Translations under genes and position numbers: made by a program
Shown: piece after piece, positions 1 to 8,267 of the stretch
Layout: every line of letters begins with the position of its first letter
Position numbering within the stretch: the first letter of the stretch is position 1
DNA from: Aquabacterium sp. OR-4
Lineage (GTDB): Bacteria; Pseudomonadota; Gammaproteobacteria; Burkholderiales; Burkholderiaceae_C
Assembly: GCF_025290835.2 (NCBI RefSeq)
Contig: NZ_JAOCQD020000002.1
Span: 1,240,001-1,304,000 of the forward strand
Direction of reading: 5' to 3'
DNA: 64,000 bases
Notes under the pieces: model-generated
The model's database searches: none
Seen by the model: only the letters and a program-made list of their open reading frames with translations
What the model was told of the DNA's origin: nothing

Positions 1-275
1 CGCCCCAGCAGGCCCTGCGCAGCCTTGCTGCTGCGCTCGATGGCGCGCTCGGTCAGGCCCAGGATGTTGCGGGCATCGTCGTAGAACACGCGGCCGGCAT
101 CGGTGAGCTCCACGCCGCGGTGGGTGCGGCGAAACAGCAGCACGCCCAGCTGCTCTTCCAGCTGCTGGATCTGGCGCGTGAGCGGCGGCTGCGAGATGTG
201 CAGGCGCACGGCCGCACGGCCGATTTTTTTCTCTTCGGCAACGCACACGAAGTAGCGGAGATGGCGCAGATCCAC
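1..275 (-). CDS. LysR-type transcriptional regulator, N-terminal part (cut by window edge)
   Basis: Translating the minus strand from the GTG at 275 gives MDLRHLRYFVCVAEE and then a classic LysR winged helix-turn-helix with ISQPPLTRQIQQLEEQLG and LFRRTHRGVELTDAG. The reading frame is open to the window edge, so only about 91 residues are visible and the effector domain is missing. GTG was chosen because LysR proteins usually begin with MDLRHLRYF or similar and no ATG lies close upstream in frame. The gene diverges from the catechol 2,3-dioxygenase gene, the usual arrangement for a LysR activator of a neighbouring aromatic operon, so it probably controls the meta-cleavage operon. That role is inferred from position only. 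Confidence 0.85.
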   Translation of the reverse strand, partial: MDLRHLRYFVCVAEEKKIGRAAVRLHISQPPLTRQIQQLEEQLGVLLFRRTHRGVELTDAGRVFYDDARNILGLTERAIERSSKAAQGLLG

Positions 276-349
276 GTCGATACGGCCGGCGCGGACGCGG
301 CAGGGCGGGTGCAGGGCAGCGCCAAATTGTGGCCGAGCCGCGCCGCTGA

Positions 350-361
350 TACCACTTGGTA
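350..361. promoter_or_regulatory. Perfect palindrome in the LysR/dmpB divergent intergenic region
   Basis: The sequence TACCACTTGGTA is a perfect inverted repeat inside the 253-bp divergent spacer (276-528). LysR proteins bind partly palindromic sites in such spacers, so this is a candidate operator. A weak sigma-70-like pair, TTGGAC at 418 and TACAGT at 443 with a long 19-bp spacer, lies downstream toward dmpB. No sigma-54 GG-N10-GC element was found here, unlike the two promoters further right. Function is inferred. Confidence 0.35.
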
Positions 362-528
362 GCAACCAGTAGCCGCAGCCATGCTTGCCGGGTATGGTCA
401 ACCGGGCTTCGATGGTATTGGACGCCGGCCACACCGGCTGCCTACAGTGGCTGCACATTCAGCGCGGCGGCCACAGCGTCGTCCACAACCACCGCGCATC
501 CAGCAGGCGACGACAGGAGACAAGAACC

Positions 529-1464
529 ATGGCAATGACAGGCGTGCTGCGCCCGGGACATGTGCAGATCCGGGTGCTCGACATGGGCGAGGCGGTGGCC
601 TTCTACCGCGACGTACTGGGTCTCGAGGAGATGGGCCGCGATGCGAGCGGCCGCGTCTACCTGCGTGCCTGGGACGAGCGCGATCACCACAGCGTGGTGC
701 TGCGCCAGGCCGACAGCGCGGGCATGGACTTCTTCGCCTTCAAGGTCGACAGCGAGGCCACGCTCGACAAGCTGGAGGCCGACCTGCGCGACCGCGGCCT
801 GCGCACCTCGCGCCTGCCGGCCGGCGAGCTGATGGAAACCGGCGAGCGCGTGCGCTTCGAGATCCCCAGCGGCCACCAGATCGAGCTGTATGCCAAGAAG
901 ACCTTTGCCGGCAGCGCGCTGGGCCAGAAGGACCCCAAGCCCTACAGCGCGCGCTTCGACCAGGGCATTGCGCCGATGCGCATGGACCACGCCCTGCTCT
1001 ACGGCCCCAACGTCGACCAGGTGCTGGAGATCTTCACCCAGGTGCTGGGCTTTCACCTGGCCGAGTACGTCACCCTGCCCGGCACCGATGTCAAGGGCGC
1101 GCTGTGGCTGGCCTGCTCGAACAAGGCGCATGACATCGCCTTTGTCGTGCACCCCGAGCCGGGCAAGCTGCACCATGTGTCGTTCTACATGGAGTCGATC
1201 GACCGCGTGTTCCGCGCCGCCGACATCATGAGCGCCAACGACATCAAGGTCGACATCGGCCCCACGCGCCACGGCATCACGCGCGGCGGCACCATCTATG
1301 CATGGGACCCGTCGGGCAACCGCTTCGAGACCTTCTCGGGCGGCAACTCGTCCTACCCCGACCTGCCGCCCATCGAATGGAGCTGGGAAGGCCTTGGCGA
1401 AGGCGGCGGCCTCGACGTGGCGCACCGCAAGATGCACGAGACCTTCCTGACCGTGGTGACCTGA
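529..1464 (+). CDS. dmpB: Catechol 2,3-dioxygenase (extradiol, meta-cleavage)
   Basis: This 311-residue protein opens the catechol ring next to the hydroxyls to give 2-hydroxymuconic semialdehyde, using Fe(II) and oxygen. It has two vicinal-oxygen-chelate halves. The 2-His-1-Glu iron site is visible as H154 (MDHALLYG), H216 (KLHHVSFY) and E267 (GNRFETF), one to two residues off the XylE numbering H153/H214/E265. The length is normal for the XylE/DmpB family. The ATG at 529 follows AGGAGACAAGAACC, a good ribosome site. It is the first gene of the meta operon and is divergent from the LysR gene. The ferredoxin (DmpQ/XylT type) that reactivates oxidised enzyme in related clusters is not present in this window. 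Confidence 0.95.
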   Translation: MAMTGVLRPGHVQIRVLDMGEAVAFYRDVLGLEEMGRDASGRVYLRAWDERDHHSVVLRQADSAGMDFFAFKVDSEATLDKLEADLRDRGLRTSRLPAGELMETGERVRFEIPSGHQIELYAKKTFAGSALGQKDPKPYSARFDQGIAPMRMDHALLYGPNVDQVLEIFTQVLGFHLAEYVTLPGTDVKGALWLACSNKAHDIAFVVHPEPGKLHHVSFYMESIDRVFRAADIMSANDIKVDIGPTRHGITRGGTIYAWDPSGNRFETFSGGNSSYPDLPPIEWSWEGLGEGGGLDVAHRKMHETFLTVVT

Positions 1465-1534
1465 GCCCGGCGGCGCATCCCGCTGCTGCGCGGCTGAACC
1501 CGCTCCACCCCGGACCCCTTGCAAGGCTTCATTC

Positions 1535-1981
1535 ATGCCAGTCGCCAACATCCACGTGCTGGCCGGTCATCCCCGGCCGGTGCTCAAGCAGCTGCTGCGC
1601 GAGGCCTCGATGGCCTTTGCGCAGGCCATCGACGCACCGCCCGAACGCCTGCAGGTGTGGATCACCGAGGTCGACCCCGGGCTCTATGCCCTGGCCGGCG
1701 AGCCGGCCGACGAGGTGCTGGCGCGCGGCGTGCCACGCGCCGAGGCCGAGATCCCGCTGATCCGCATGGCGCTGATGGAAGGCCGGCCGGTGGCCACGCT
1801 GCACCGCGTGATGGCCGACCTGAGCGCCGCGGTGGCCCGCGTGCTGGGCGGCGACCCGCAGCGCGTGCGGGTGCAGATCGACCATGTGCACCCGGAGCGC
1901 TGGGCCATCGGCGGTGTGCCGGCCAGCCAGGCCCGCGCCGCCGAGCTGGCCCGGCGGGCACCCGCCGCCAGCGGCTCCTGA
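1535..1981 (+). CDS. Fused (tandem-domain) 4-oxalocrotonate tautomerase-like protein
   Basis: The protein has 148 residues and two tautomerase-like halves, about 2-60 and 72-130. Family members normally have one domain of about 62 residues, with catalytic Pro1 and Arg11/Arg39 contributed across subunits. The first half (after Met removal) begins PVANIHVLAG with Pro1, but has His at position 11 and Gln at position 39. The second half, IPLIRMALMEGRP, aligns an internal Pro with position 1 and has Arg at the position-11 equivalent and Arg at the position-39 equivalent (QRVRVQID). The two halves therefore seem to divide the active site as the alpha and beta chains of heterohexameric CaaD do. Its place between dmpB and dmpC suggests it isomerises 2-hydroxymuconate in place of a separate DmpI. 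The substrate is not proven. Confidence 0.8.
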   Translation: MPVANIHVLAGHPRPVLKQLLREASMAFAQAIDAPPERLQVWITEVDPGLYALAGEPADEVLARGVPRAEAEIPLIRMALMEGRPVATLHRVMADLSAAVARVLGGDPQRVRVQIDHVHPERWAIGGVPASQARAAELARRAPAASGS

Positions 1982-2075
1982 ACCAGCTGGCATCTGACGT
2001 ACGCGGCCGCCAAGGCCCGCAACGGCTGCGCCGCGCACGCCCGGCCACCCCAACCGCCAACCCCTGCCCCGCACC

Positions 2076-3536
2076 ATGCAGACCTTCCAGCACTTCATCA
2101 ACGGCCAGTTCGTGGCCTCGGCCAGCGGCAAGCTTTTCGACAAGCGCTCGCCGCTGGACAACACCCGCCTGGGCCAGGTGGCCGAAGGCGGCCAGGCCGA
2201 GGTGAACGCCGCGGTGGCCGCCGCCCAGGCCGCCCTGCACGGCCCCTGGGGCCGCATGCCCACCGACCAGCGCGTGGCCATGCTGCACGCGGTGGCCGAT
2301 GGCATCACCCGGCGCTTTGACGACTTCGTGGCGGCTGAAGAAGCCGACACCGGCCAGCCCCACCATGTGATCGCCCACGCCTTCGTGCCGCGCGGCGCGG
2401 CCAACTTCAAGATCTTTGCCGACATCGTCAAGAACGTGCCGGCCGAGAGCTTTGTGATGGACACGCCCGACGGCGCCGGCGCGCTGAACTACGCCATCCG
2501 TAGACCGAAGGGCGTGATCGGCGTCATCAGCCCCTGGAACGCGCCGCTGCTGCTGATGACCTGGAAGGTGGGCCCGGCGCTGGCCTGCGGCAACACCGTG
2601 GTGGTCAAGCCCAGCGAAGAAACCCCCGCCTCCGCCACGCTGCTGGGCGAGGTGATGAACGCCGTGGGCGTGCCGCCCGGTGTGTACAACGTGGTGCATG
2701 GCTTCGGCCCCGATGCGGCCGGCGAGCAGCTGACCCGCCACGATGACGTGGACGCCATCACCTTCACCGGCGAGACGCGCACCGGCACCGCCATCATGAA
2801 GGCCGCCGCCGACGGCATCCGCGACGTGAGCTTCGAGCTGGGCGGCAAGAACGCCGGCATCGTGTTTGCCGATTGCGACTTCGATGCCGCCGTGGAAGGC
2901 ATCTTCCGCTCGGCCTTCATGAACACCGGCCAGGTGTGCCTGGGCACCGAGCGCGTGTATGTGGAACGGCCGCTGTTCGAGCGCTTCGTGGCTGCGCTCA
3001 AACGCCGCTGCGAGGCGGTGAAGTACGGCCGCCCCGGCGATGCCGGCAGCAACTACGGCCCGCTGATCAGCCAGGAGCACCGGCGCAAGGTGCTGAGCTA
3101 TTACGCCAAGGCCGTGGCCGAAGGCGCGAATGTGGTGACGGGTGGCGGCGTGCCCGACCTGCCCGGCCTGCTGGCCGAAGGCGCCTGGGTGCAGCCCACC
3201 ATCTGGACCGGCCTGCCCGAAACCGCCGCCGTGGTGCGCGAGGAGATCTTCGGCCCCTGCTGCCACATCCGCCCCTTCGACAGCGAAGACGAGGTGGTGG
3301 TGCTGGCCAATGCCAACCGCTACGGTTTGAGCACCACGATCTGGACCGAGAACCTGAAGCGCGCGCACCGCATGGCCGCCGCGGTGGCGGTGGGCATCAC
3401 CTGGGTGAACAGCTGGTTCCTGCGCGACCTGCGCACGCCGTTTGGCGGCAGCAAGCAAAGCGGCATCGGCCGCGAAGGCGGCGTGCACTCGCTCGAGTTC
3501 TACACCGACCTCAGAAACGTCTGCATCAAGCTCTGA
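2076..3536 (+). CDS. dmpC: 2-hydroxymuconic semialdehyde dehydrogenase
   Basis: A 486-residue NAD-dependent aldehyde dehydrogenase that oxidises the ring-fission product to 2-hydroxymuconate, opening the oxalocrotonate branch. Visible motifs are ISPWNAPLLLMTWK (cofactor loop), TFTGETRTGTA, FELGGKNAGIVF with the general-base Glu, and NTGQVCLGTERV with the catalytic Cys. Length and motifs fit the DmpC/XylG group. The ATG at 2076 starts MQTFQHFINGQFV, the usual N-terminus. Only 14 bases separate it from dmpE. No 2-hydroxymuconic semialdehyde hydrolase (DmpD) gene is seen, so in this window the dehydrogenase is the only exit from the semialdehyde. Confidence 0.93.
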   Translation: MQTFQHFINGQFVASASGKLFDKRSPLDNTRLGQVAEGGQAEVNAAVAAAQAALHGPWGRMPTDQRVAMLHAVADGITRRFDDFVAAEEADTGQPHHVIAHAFVPRGAANFKIFADIVKNVPAESFVMDTPDGAGALNYAIRRPKGVIGVISPWNAPLLLMTWKVGPALACGNTVVVKPSEETPASATLLGEVMNAVGVPPGVYNVVHGFGPDAAGEQLTRHDDVDAITFTGETRTGTAIMKAAADGIRDVSFELGGKNAGIVFADCDFDAAVEGIFRSAFMNTGQVCLGTERVYVERPLFERFVAALKRRCEAVKYGRPGDAGSNYGPLISQEHRRKVLSYYAKAVAEGANVVTGGGVPDLPGLLAEGAWVQPTIWTGLPETAAVVREEIFGPCCHIRPFDSEDEVVVLANANRYGLSTTIWTENLKRAHRMAAAVAVGITWVNSWFLRDLRTPFGGSKQSGIGREGGVHSLEFYTDLRNVCIKL

Positions 3537-3550
3537 ACTTGGCCTCGCAC

Positions 3551-4348
3551 ATGACCCCTGACCTCATCCAAGCCTGCGGCGACGCGTTGTACGACGCCTG
3601 GCGCGCCCGCGCCACCGTGGCGCCGCTGCTGGAGCGCTTTCCAGCCATCACCGTGGCCGACGGCTACGCCATCCAGAGCCGCATGGTGGCGCGCCGCGTG
3701 CAGGCCGGTGAAACCATCATCGGCAAGAAGATCGGCGTCACCAGCAAGCCGGTGCAGGACATGCTGGGCGTCTACGAGCCCGACTTCGGCCAGCTCACCA
3801 GCGGCATGGTGTGCTCCGAAAGCGATGGCGTCGACCTGAACGGCCTGATCCAGCCCAAGGCCGAGGCCGAGCTGGCCTTTGTGCTGGCGCACGATCTGGT
3901 CGGCCCCGGCATCACCGCCACCGACGTGATCCGCGCCACCGCCTATGTGTCGCCCTGCTTCGAGATCGTGGACAGCCGCATCCGCGACTGGAAGATCAAG
4001 ATCCAGGACACCGTGGCCGACAACGCCAGCTGCGGCGTGTTTCTGCTGGGCCAGGCCAAGGGCGACCCGCGCAAGCTCGATCTGCAGCTGGCCGGCATGA
4101 GCCTGCAGCGCAATGGCGCACTGCACGCCACCAGCGTGGGCGCGGCCGTGCAGGGCTCGCCCGTCAATGCCGTGGTGTGGCTGGCCAATACGCTGGGCCG
4201 GCTGGGCCTGCCCTTTCGCGCGGGCGAGGTCATTCTCTCGGGCTCGCAATCGCCGCTGCTGCCGGTGGCCGATGGCGACGACCTGGTCTGCACCATCGGC
4301 GGGCTGGGCACCTGCCGCGCACGCTTCCACGGAAAGGCCGCTGTATGA
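3551..4348 (+). CDS. dmpE: 2-oxopent-4-enoate hydratase
   Basis: A 265-residue member of the hydratase/decarboxylase (FAH-like) family. It adds water to 2-hydroxypenta-2,4-dienoate to give 4-hydroxy-2-oxovalerate. Family signatures are KKIGVTSKPVQDMLGV, QPKAEAELAFVL (metal-binding acidic residues) and FEIVDSRIRDWKIKIQDTVADNAS. DmpE and DmpH are homologous. This gene is called the hydratase because its KKIGVTSK and length match the XylJ/MhpD branch, and the next gene resembles the decarboxylase branch. Its TGA overlaps the ATG of the next gene as ATGA, so the two are probably translationally coupled, consistent with the known DmpE-DmpH complex. Confidence 0.88.
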   Translation: MTPDLIQACGDALYDAWRARATVAPLLERFPAITVADGYAIQSRMVARRVQAGETIIGKKIGVTSKPVQDMLGVYEPDFGQLTSGMVCSESDGVDLNGLIQPKAEAELAFVLAHDLVGPGITATDVIRATAYVSPCFEIVDSRIRDWKIKIQDTVADNASCGVFLLGQAKGDPRKLDLQLAGMSLQRNGALHATSVGAAVQGSPVNAVVWLANTLGRLGLPFRAGEVILSGSQSPLLPVADGDDLVCTIGGLGTCRARFHGKAAV

Positions 4349-5160
4349 CCGACAACCCGCTCACCATGCAGCGCGCGCTGAGTGATGCCCACATCGCCCA
4401 GCTAACCGACCGCATCGAGACCGCGCAGACCAGCGCCACCGCCATCCCCAAGCTCACCGAAGACTTCCCCGCGATGACCCTGGGCGATGCCTATGCGGTG
4501 CAGCTGCAGCTGCTGCGCCGCTGGGTGGCGCAGGGCCGGCGCCAAGTGGGCTGGAAGGCCGGCCTCACCTCCAAGGCCAAGATGGACCAGATGGGCGTGC
4601 GCGTGCCCACCGTGGGCTTCTTGCTGGCCGATTTTTTCAGGCCCGAGAACTCGGTGGTGGCCACGCATGACCTGGTGCACCCGCGGGTGGAGTGCGAGGT
4701 GGCCTTCGTCACCCGGGCCGAGCTGGCCGGCCCCGATGTCACGCGTGCGCAGGTGCTGGCCGCCACCGATTTTGTCGTGCCCGCCATCGAGGTGATCGAC
4801 TCGCGCTTTGCCGGCTTCAAGTTCGATCTGCAAAGCGTGGTGGCCGACAACAGCTCGTCGGCGCGCTATGTCACCGGTGGCCGCGCCCGCCTTCCCGCCG
4901 ATGTGGACCTGGCCACGCTGGGCGTGGTGCTCGAGAAAAACGGCGAGCCGGTCGCCCTGGGCGCGTCGACCGCCGTGGCCGGCCACCCGGCCGATGCCGT
5001 GGCCCTGGTGGTGAAGGTGCTGCACGAGATCGGCGAGCGCCTGCCGGCCGGCAGCTTCGTGATGAGCGGCGGCATCACCGAGGCCATTGCGGTGCAGCCG
5101 GGCGACCACGTCTGCGCCCGCTTTCAAGAACTGGGCAGCGTGGGCTTCCGCCTGGGCTAA
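4345..5160 (+). CDS. dmpH: 4-oxalocrotonate (2-oxohex-3-enedioate) decarboxylase
   Basis: A 271-residue homologue of the preceding hydratase that removes CO2 from 2-oxo-3-hexenedioate to give 2-hydroxypentadienoate. Signatures are [29 protein letters not shown] with the acidic metal ligands, and [34 protein letters not shown] is typical of the decarboxylase (XylI/DmpH) branch. The start codon overlaps the hydratase stop (ATGA). The gene is followed by 218 noncoding bases that contain a broken Bug-family gene, the only large break inside the operon. Confidence 0.88.
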   Translation: MTDNPLTMQRALSDAHIAQLTDRIETAQTSATAIPKLTEDFPAMTLGDAYAVQLQLLRRWVAQGRRQVGWKAGLTSKAKMDQMGVRVPTVGFLLADFFRPENSVVATHDLVHPRVECEVAFVTRAELAGPDVTRAQVLAATDFVVPAIEVIDSRFAGFKFDLQSVVADNSSSARYVTGGRARLPADVDLATLGVVLEKNGEPVALGASTAVAGHPADAVALVVKVLHEIGERLPAGSFVMSGGITEAIAVQPGDHVCARFQELGSVGFRLG

Positions 5161-5193
5161 CGCCCGCTGACAACGCCCCCGCCGCGGGCTGCG

Positions 5194-5362
5194 CGGCAAG
5201 CATCGGATGGCTACACGCTGGGCGTGGTTGTGATCAGCAGCCTGGCCATCGCGCCGCAGCTGCTGGCCAGGCTGCCGTACCACCCGCGCACCAGCTTCAC
5301 GCGCCGACGAGAACACGCGCTGGGGCAAGGTCATCCGCGACGCCCGGATCACTCCCGAATGA
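5194..5362 (+). pseudogene. Remnant of a Bug/TctC periplasmic binding protein gene
   Basis: Two pieces of a Bug-family (tripartite tricarboxylate receptor) protein are joined here out of frame. From 5194 the frame reads [16 protein letters not shown] and on to [14 protein letters not shown] (5301), matching the family segment DGYTLG...LPYDP..DF. From 5306, one frame over, [18 protein letters not shown] ends in TGA at 5360-5362, matching the family C-terminus. The roughly 200 residues between, the signal peptide and the start are gone. The remnant sits between dmpH and dmpF, suggesting an uptake gene once stood inside this operon. Confidence 0.7.
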
Positions 5363-5378
5363 CGACTGGAAATCTCTC

Positions 5379-6317
5379 ATGACCACACCCAACCGCAAGA
5401 TCCGCTGCGCCCTGATCGGCAGCGGCAACATCGGCACCGATTTGATCTACAAGCTGCAGCGCAGCCCCGTGCTGGAGCCCGTGTGGATGGTGGGCATCGA
5501 CGCGCAATCCGAAGGCCTGCAGCGCGCCCGCGACATGGGCCTGAAGACCACCGCCGAGGGCGTGGACGGCCTGCTGCCGCATGTGGCCGCCGATGGCATC
5601 CAGATCGCCTTTGACGCCACCAGCGCCTATGTGCATGCCGAGAACTCGCGCAAGCTCAATGCGCTGGGCGTGCTGATGGTGGACCTGACGCCCGCGGCCA
5701 TCGGCCCCTTGTGCGTGCCAACCGTGAACCTGGCCGCGCATGTGGGCCAGGTGGAGATGAACGTCAACATGATCTCCTGCGCCGGCCAGGCCACCATCCC
5801 CATCGTGCATGCCATCAGCCGCGTGCAGCCGGTGGCCTATGGCGAGATCGTGGCCAGCCTGGCCAGCAAGTCGATCGGGCCGGGCACACGCGCCAACCTC
5901 GACGAGTTCACCTACACCACCTCGGCCGCCATCGAGAAGGTGGGCGGCGCCAGAAAGGGCAAGGCCCTGGCCATCATCAACCCGGCCGAGCCGCCGATGA
6001 TCATGCGCAACACCATCAACTGCCTGTGCGAGACCGAGCCCGATCAGACCCGGATCATCGACTCGGTGCTGGCCATGATCGAGCAGGTGCAGCAGTACGT
6101 GCCCGGCTACCGCCTGGTGAACGGCCCGCTGTTTGATGGCAAGCGCGTGGCGGTGTTTCTGCAGGTGGCGGGCCTAGGCGACTACCTGCCCACCTACGCC
6201 GGCAACCTCGACATCATGACCGCCGCCGCCTGCCGCACCGCCGAGATGTTTGCCGAGGAGATCCTGGCCGGCAGCATCACGTTGAAGCCTGTGGTGGCCG
6301 AGGCGGCTACTGCCTGA
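5379..6317 (+). CDS. dmpF: Acetaldehyde dehydrogenase (acylating)
   Basis: A 312-residue enzyme that converts acetaldehyde, NAD+ and CoA to acetyl-CoA. The N-terminal Rossmann motif [13 protein letters not shown] is at residues 13-25. The catalytic Cys lies in [26 protein letters not shown] and [12 protein letters not shown] are typical of DmpF/MhpF. In the family this enzyme forms a channelling complex with DmpG, whose gene follows after 14 bases. The ATG at 5379 was chosen because it gives the standard N-terminus and the longer upstream frame runs through the Bug remnant. Confidence 0.95.
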   Translation: MTTPNRKIRCALIGSGNIGTDLIYKLQRSPVLEPVWMVGIDAQSEGLQRARDMGLKTTAEGVDGLLPHVAADGIQIAFDATSAYVHAENSRKLNALGVLMVDLTPAAIGPLCVPTVNLAAHVGQVEMNVNMISCAGQATIPIVHAISRVQPVAYGEIVASLASKSIGPGTRANLDEFTYTTSAAIEKVGGARKGKALAIINPAEPPMIMRNTINCLCETEPDQTRIIDSVLAMIEQVQQYVPGYRLVNGPLFDGKRVAVFLQVAGLGDYLPTYAGNLDIMTAAACRTAEMFAEEILAGSITLKPVVAEAATA

Positions 6318-6331
6318 GGACGATCCAAACC

Positions 6332-7435
6332 ATGACAAGCAATCTCAAAGGCCGCAAGGTTCTGGTGCACGACATGTGCCTGCGCGACGGCATGCATGCC
6401 AAGCGCGAGCAGATCAGCGTGGAACAGATGGTGAAGGTGGCCCGCGCGCTCGATGCCGCCGGCGTGCCGCTGATCCAGGTGACCCATGGCGCTGGCCTGG
6501 GCGGCAACTCGCTGCAGCACGGCTTTGCGCTGGCCAGCAACGAAGAATACTTGCGCGCCGTGTGCCCGGTGCTGAAGCAGGCCAAGGTGAGCGTGCTGCT
6601 GATCCCCGGCCTGGGCACCATGCGCGAGCTGCACAGCGCCTACGACTGCGGCGCCCGCAGCGTGCACGTGGCCACGCATTGCACCGAGGCCGACACCTCG
6701 CCCCAGCACATCGCCTGCGCGCGCAAGCTCGGCATGGACACCACCGGCTTTCTGATGATGGCCCACCTCAACTCGCCCCAGGGCCTGGCCGCCCAGGGCA
6801 AGCTGATGGAAAGCTACGGCGCGCAAACCCTCTACATCACCGACTCGGCCGGCGCCATGCTGCCCGACGACGTGACGGCCGCGGTGGATGCGCTGCGCCA
6901 GACGCTGAAGCCCGAGACCGAGATCGGCTTCCACGGCCACCACAACCTGGGGCTGGGCATCAGCAACTCGATCGCCGCCATCGCCGCCGGGGCCAGCCGC
7001 ATCGATGCCTCGGTGGCCGGCCTGGGCGCCGGGGCCGGCAACACGCCGCTGGAAGTGTTTGTGGCGGTGTGCGAACGCATGGGCATCGACACCGGCGTGG
7101 ATCTCTTCCAGCTGATGGACGTGGCCGAAGAGATCATCGTGCCGATGATGGACCACATGGTGCGCGTGGACCGCGACTCACTCACGCTGGGCTTTGCCGG
7201 CGTGTACTCCACCTTTCTGCTGCATGCCAAGCGGGCCGCCGCGCGCTTTGGCGTGCCGGCGCGCGACATCCTGGTGGCCCTGGGCCACAAGAAGATGATC
7301 GCCGGCCAGGAAGACATGATCGAGGACACCGCCATGACGCTGGCCAAGCAGCGCGGCTTGCTGAAGGACGTGGTGCGCGGCGCCCAGGCCGGCGCCCAGG
7401 CCGGCACCCAGGCCAGCGCGCAAGCGGCGGCCTGA
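6332..7435 (+). CDS. dmpG: 4-hydroxy-2-oxovalerate aldolase
   Basis: A 367-residue class II aldolase that cleaves 4-hydroxy-2-oxovalerate to pyruvate and acetaldehyde and passes acetaldehyde to DmpF. It has the HMGL-like barrel start [18 protein letters not shown] (catalytic Arg-Asp), the metal-binding [14 protein letters not shown], and the C-terminal communication domain. After the usual end near LLKDVVRG, the protein carries a low-complexity tail of Ala/Gln/Gly/Thr ([17 protein letters not shown]) encoded by an imperfect short repeat, which is not usual in the family. The next gene begins five bases later. Confidence 0.95.
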   Translation: MTSNLKGRKVLVHDMCLRDGMHAKREQISVEQMVKVARALDAAGVPLIQVTHGAGLGGNSLQHGFALASNEEYLRAVCPVLKQAKVSVLLIPGLGTMRELHSAYDCGARSVHVATHCTEADTSPQHIACARKLGMDTTGFLMMAHLNSPQGLAAQGKLMESYGAQTLYITDSAGAMLPDDVTAAVDALRQTLKPETEIGFHGHHNLGLGISNSIAAIAAGASRIDASVAGLGAGAGNTPLEVFVAVCERMGIDTGVDLFQLMDVAEEIIVPMMDHMVRVDRDSLTLGFAGVYSTFLLHAKRAAARFGVPARDILVALGHKKMIAGQEDMIEDTAMTLAKQRGLLKDVVRGAQAGAQAGTQASAQAAA

Positions 7436-7439
7436 CGCC

Positions 7440-8204
7440 ATGGCTGCCGAGCAAGGCATCGCGGTGGTGGTTGGCGCCACCGGCGCCATGGGTGCGGTGA
7501 TCACGCAAAGGCTGGTGCAGCACGGCCTGCAGGTGCTGGCCGTGGCCCGCCATGCCGATGCACTGCGAGCCCTGGCCCACAGCGTGCCCGGCGTGCGGGC
7601 CTGCCAGGCCGACATTGGCGATGACAGCGCCATCGCCACCATCGCCGCCGCACTCAAGCCATTGCCAGGCCCCGTGCGCCTGCTGCTGCAGGGCGCGGGC
7701 GTGGCCACGGCCGGCGGCGTATTGCAAGCATCCACGGCCGCCGTGGTGGACGCGGTCAACATCAAGGTGGCCGGCCTGATGCGCCTGGTGCGCGCGGCCG
7801 ATGACCGGCTGGCCACCGGATCGCGCCTGCTGGCCATAGGCGGGCACTACGGCTTCGAGCCCACGGCCTATGCCGCCACCGCCGGCGTGGCCAATGCCGC
7901 GCTGGCCAACCTGGTGCGCCAGCTCAGCTGGGCCCATGGCCCGCGCGGCATCACCGCCCACCTGCTGGCGCCCGGCCCGGCCGATACCGAGCGCCTGCAC
8001 CGCGTGGCCGCCTCGCGCGCCGAGCGCGATGGCCTGGCCACCACCCAGGTGCTGGCGCAGATGCGCGCCGAATCCGCCATTGGCGCCTTCACCACGCCCG
8101 AGCAGATCGCCTGGGCCATCACCCTGCTGCTGGCGCGCGAGGCCGATGCCCTGGCCGGCAGCACCTTGTTCATGGATGCAGGCCGCAGACACGGGCTGCC
8201 CTGA
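7440..8204 (+). CDS. SDR-family protein lacking the usual catalytic Ser and Lys
   Basis: A 254-residue Rossmann protein. The nucleotide-binding motif VGATGAMG is at residues 11-18, and the C-terminus LFMDAGRRHGLP resembles the GGxxxxx end of SDRs. In the active-site region the Tyr is present (Y144 in TAYAATAG), but the Lys of YxxxK is Ala (A148) and no Ser is found about 13 residues before the Tyr (LLAIGGHYG). It may have lost dehydrogenase activity or use another mechanism. It lies five bases after dmpG and before the outer-membrane channel, so it is probably co-transcribed with the meta genes. No such gene belongs to the canonical dmp operon, and its substrate is unknown. Confidence 0.75.
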   Translation: MAAEQGIAVVVGATGAMGAVITQRLVQHGLQVLAVARHADALRALAHSVPGVRACQADIGDDSAIATIAAALKPLPGPVRLLLQGAGVATAGGVLQASTAAVVDAVNIKVAGLMRLVRAADDRLATGSRLLAIGGHYGFEPTAYAATAGVANAALANLVRQLSWAHGPRGITAHLLAPGPADTERLHRVAASRAERDGLATTQVLAQMRAESAIGAFTTPEQIAWAITLLLAREADALAGSTLFMDAGRRHGLP

Positions 8205-8267
8205 ACCCGCCGCGGGCCATGGGGGTCCTCGGCCGCGTTGTTTGAAGAATATCAACAGGAGACAAGC

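Noticed and set aside
442..1551. A 369-codon minus-strand frame opposite dmpB
   Set aside because: dmpB has complete metal ligands and a good ribosome site. The opposite frame has no recognisable domain.
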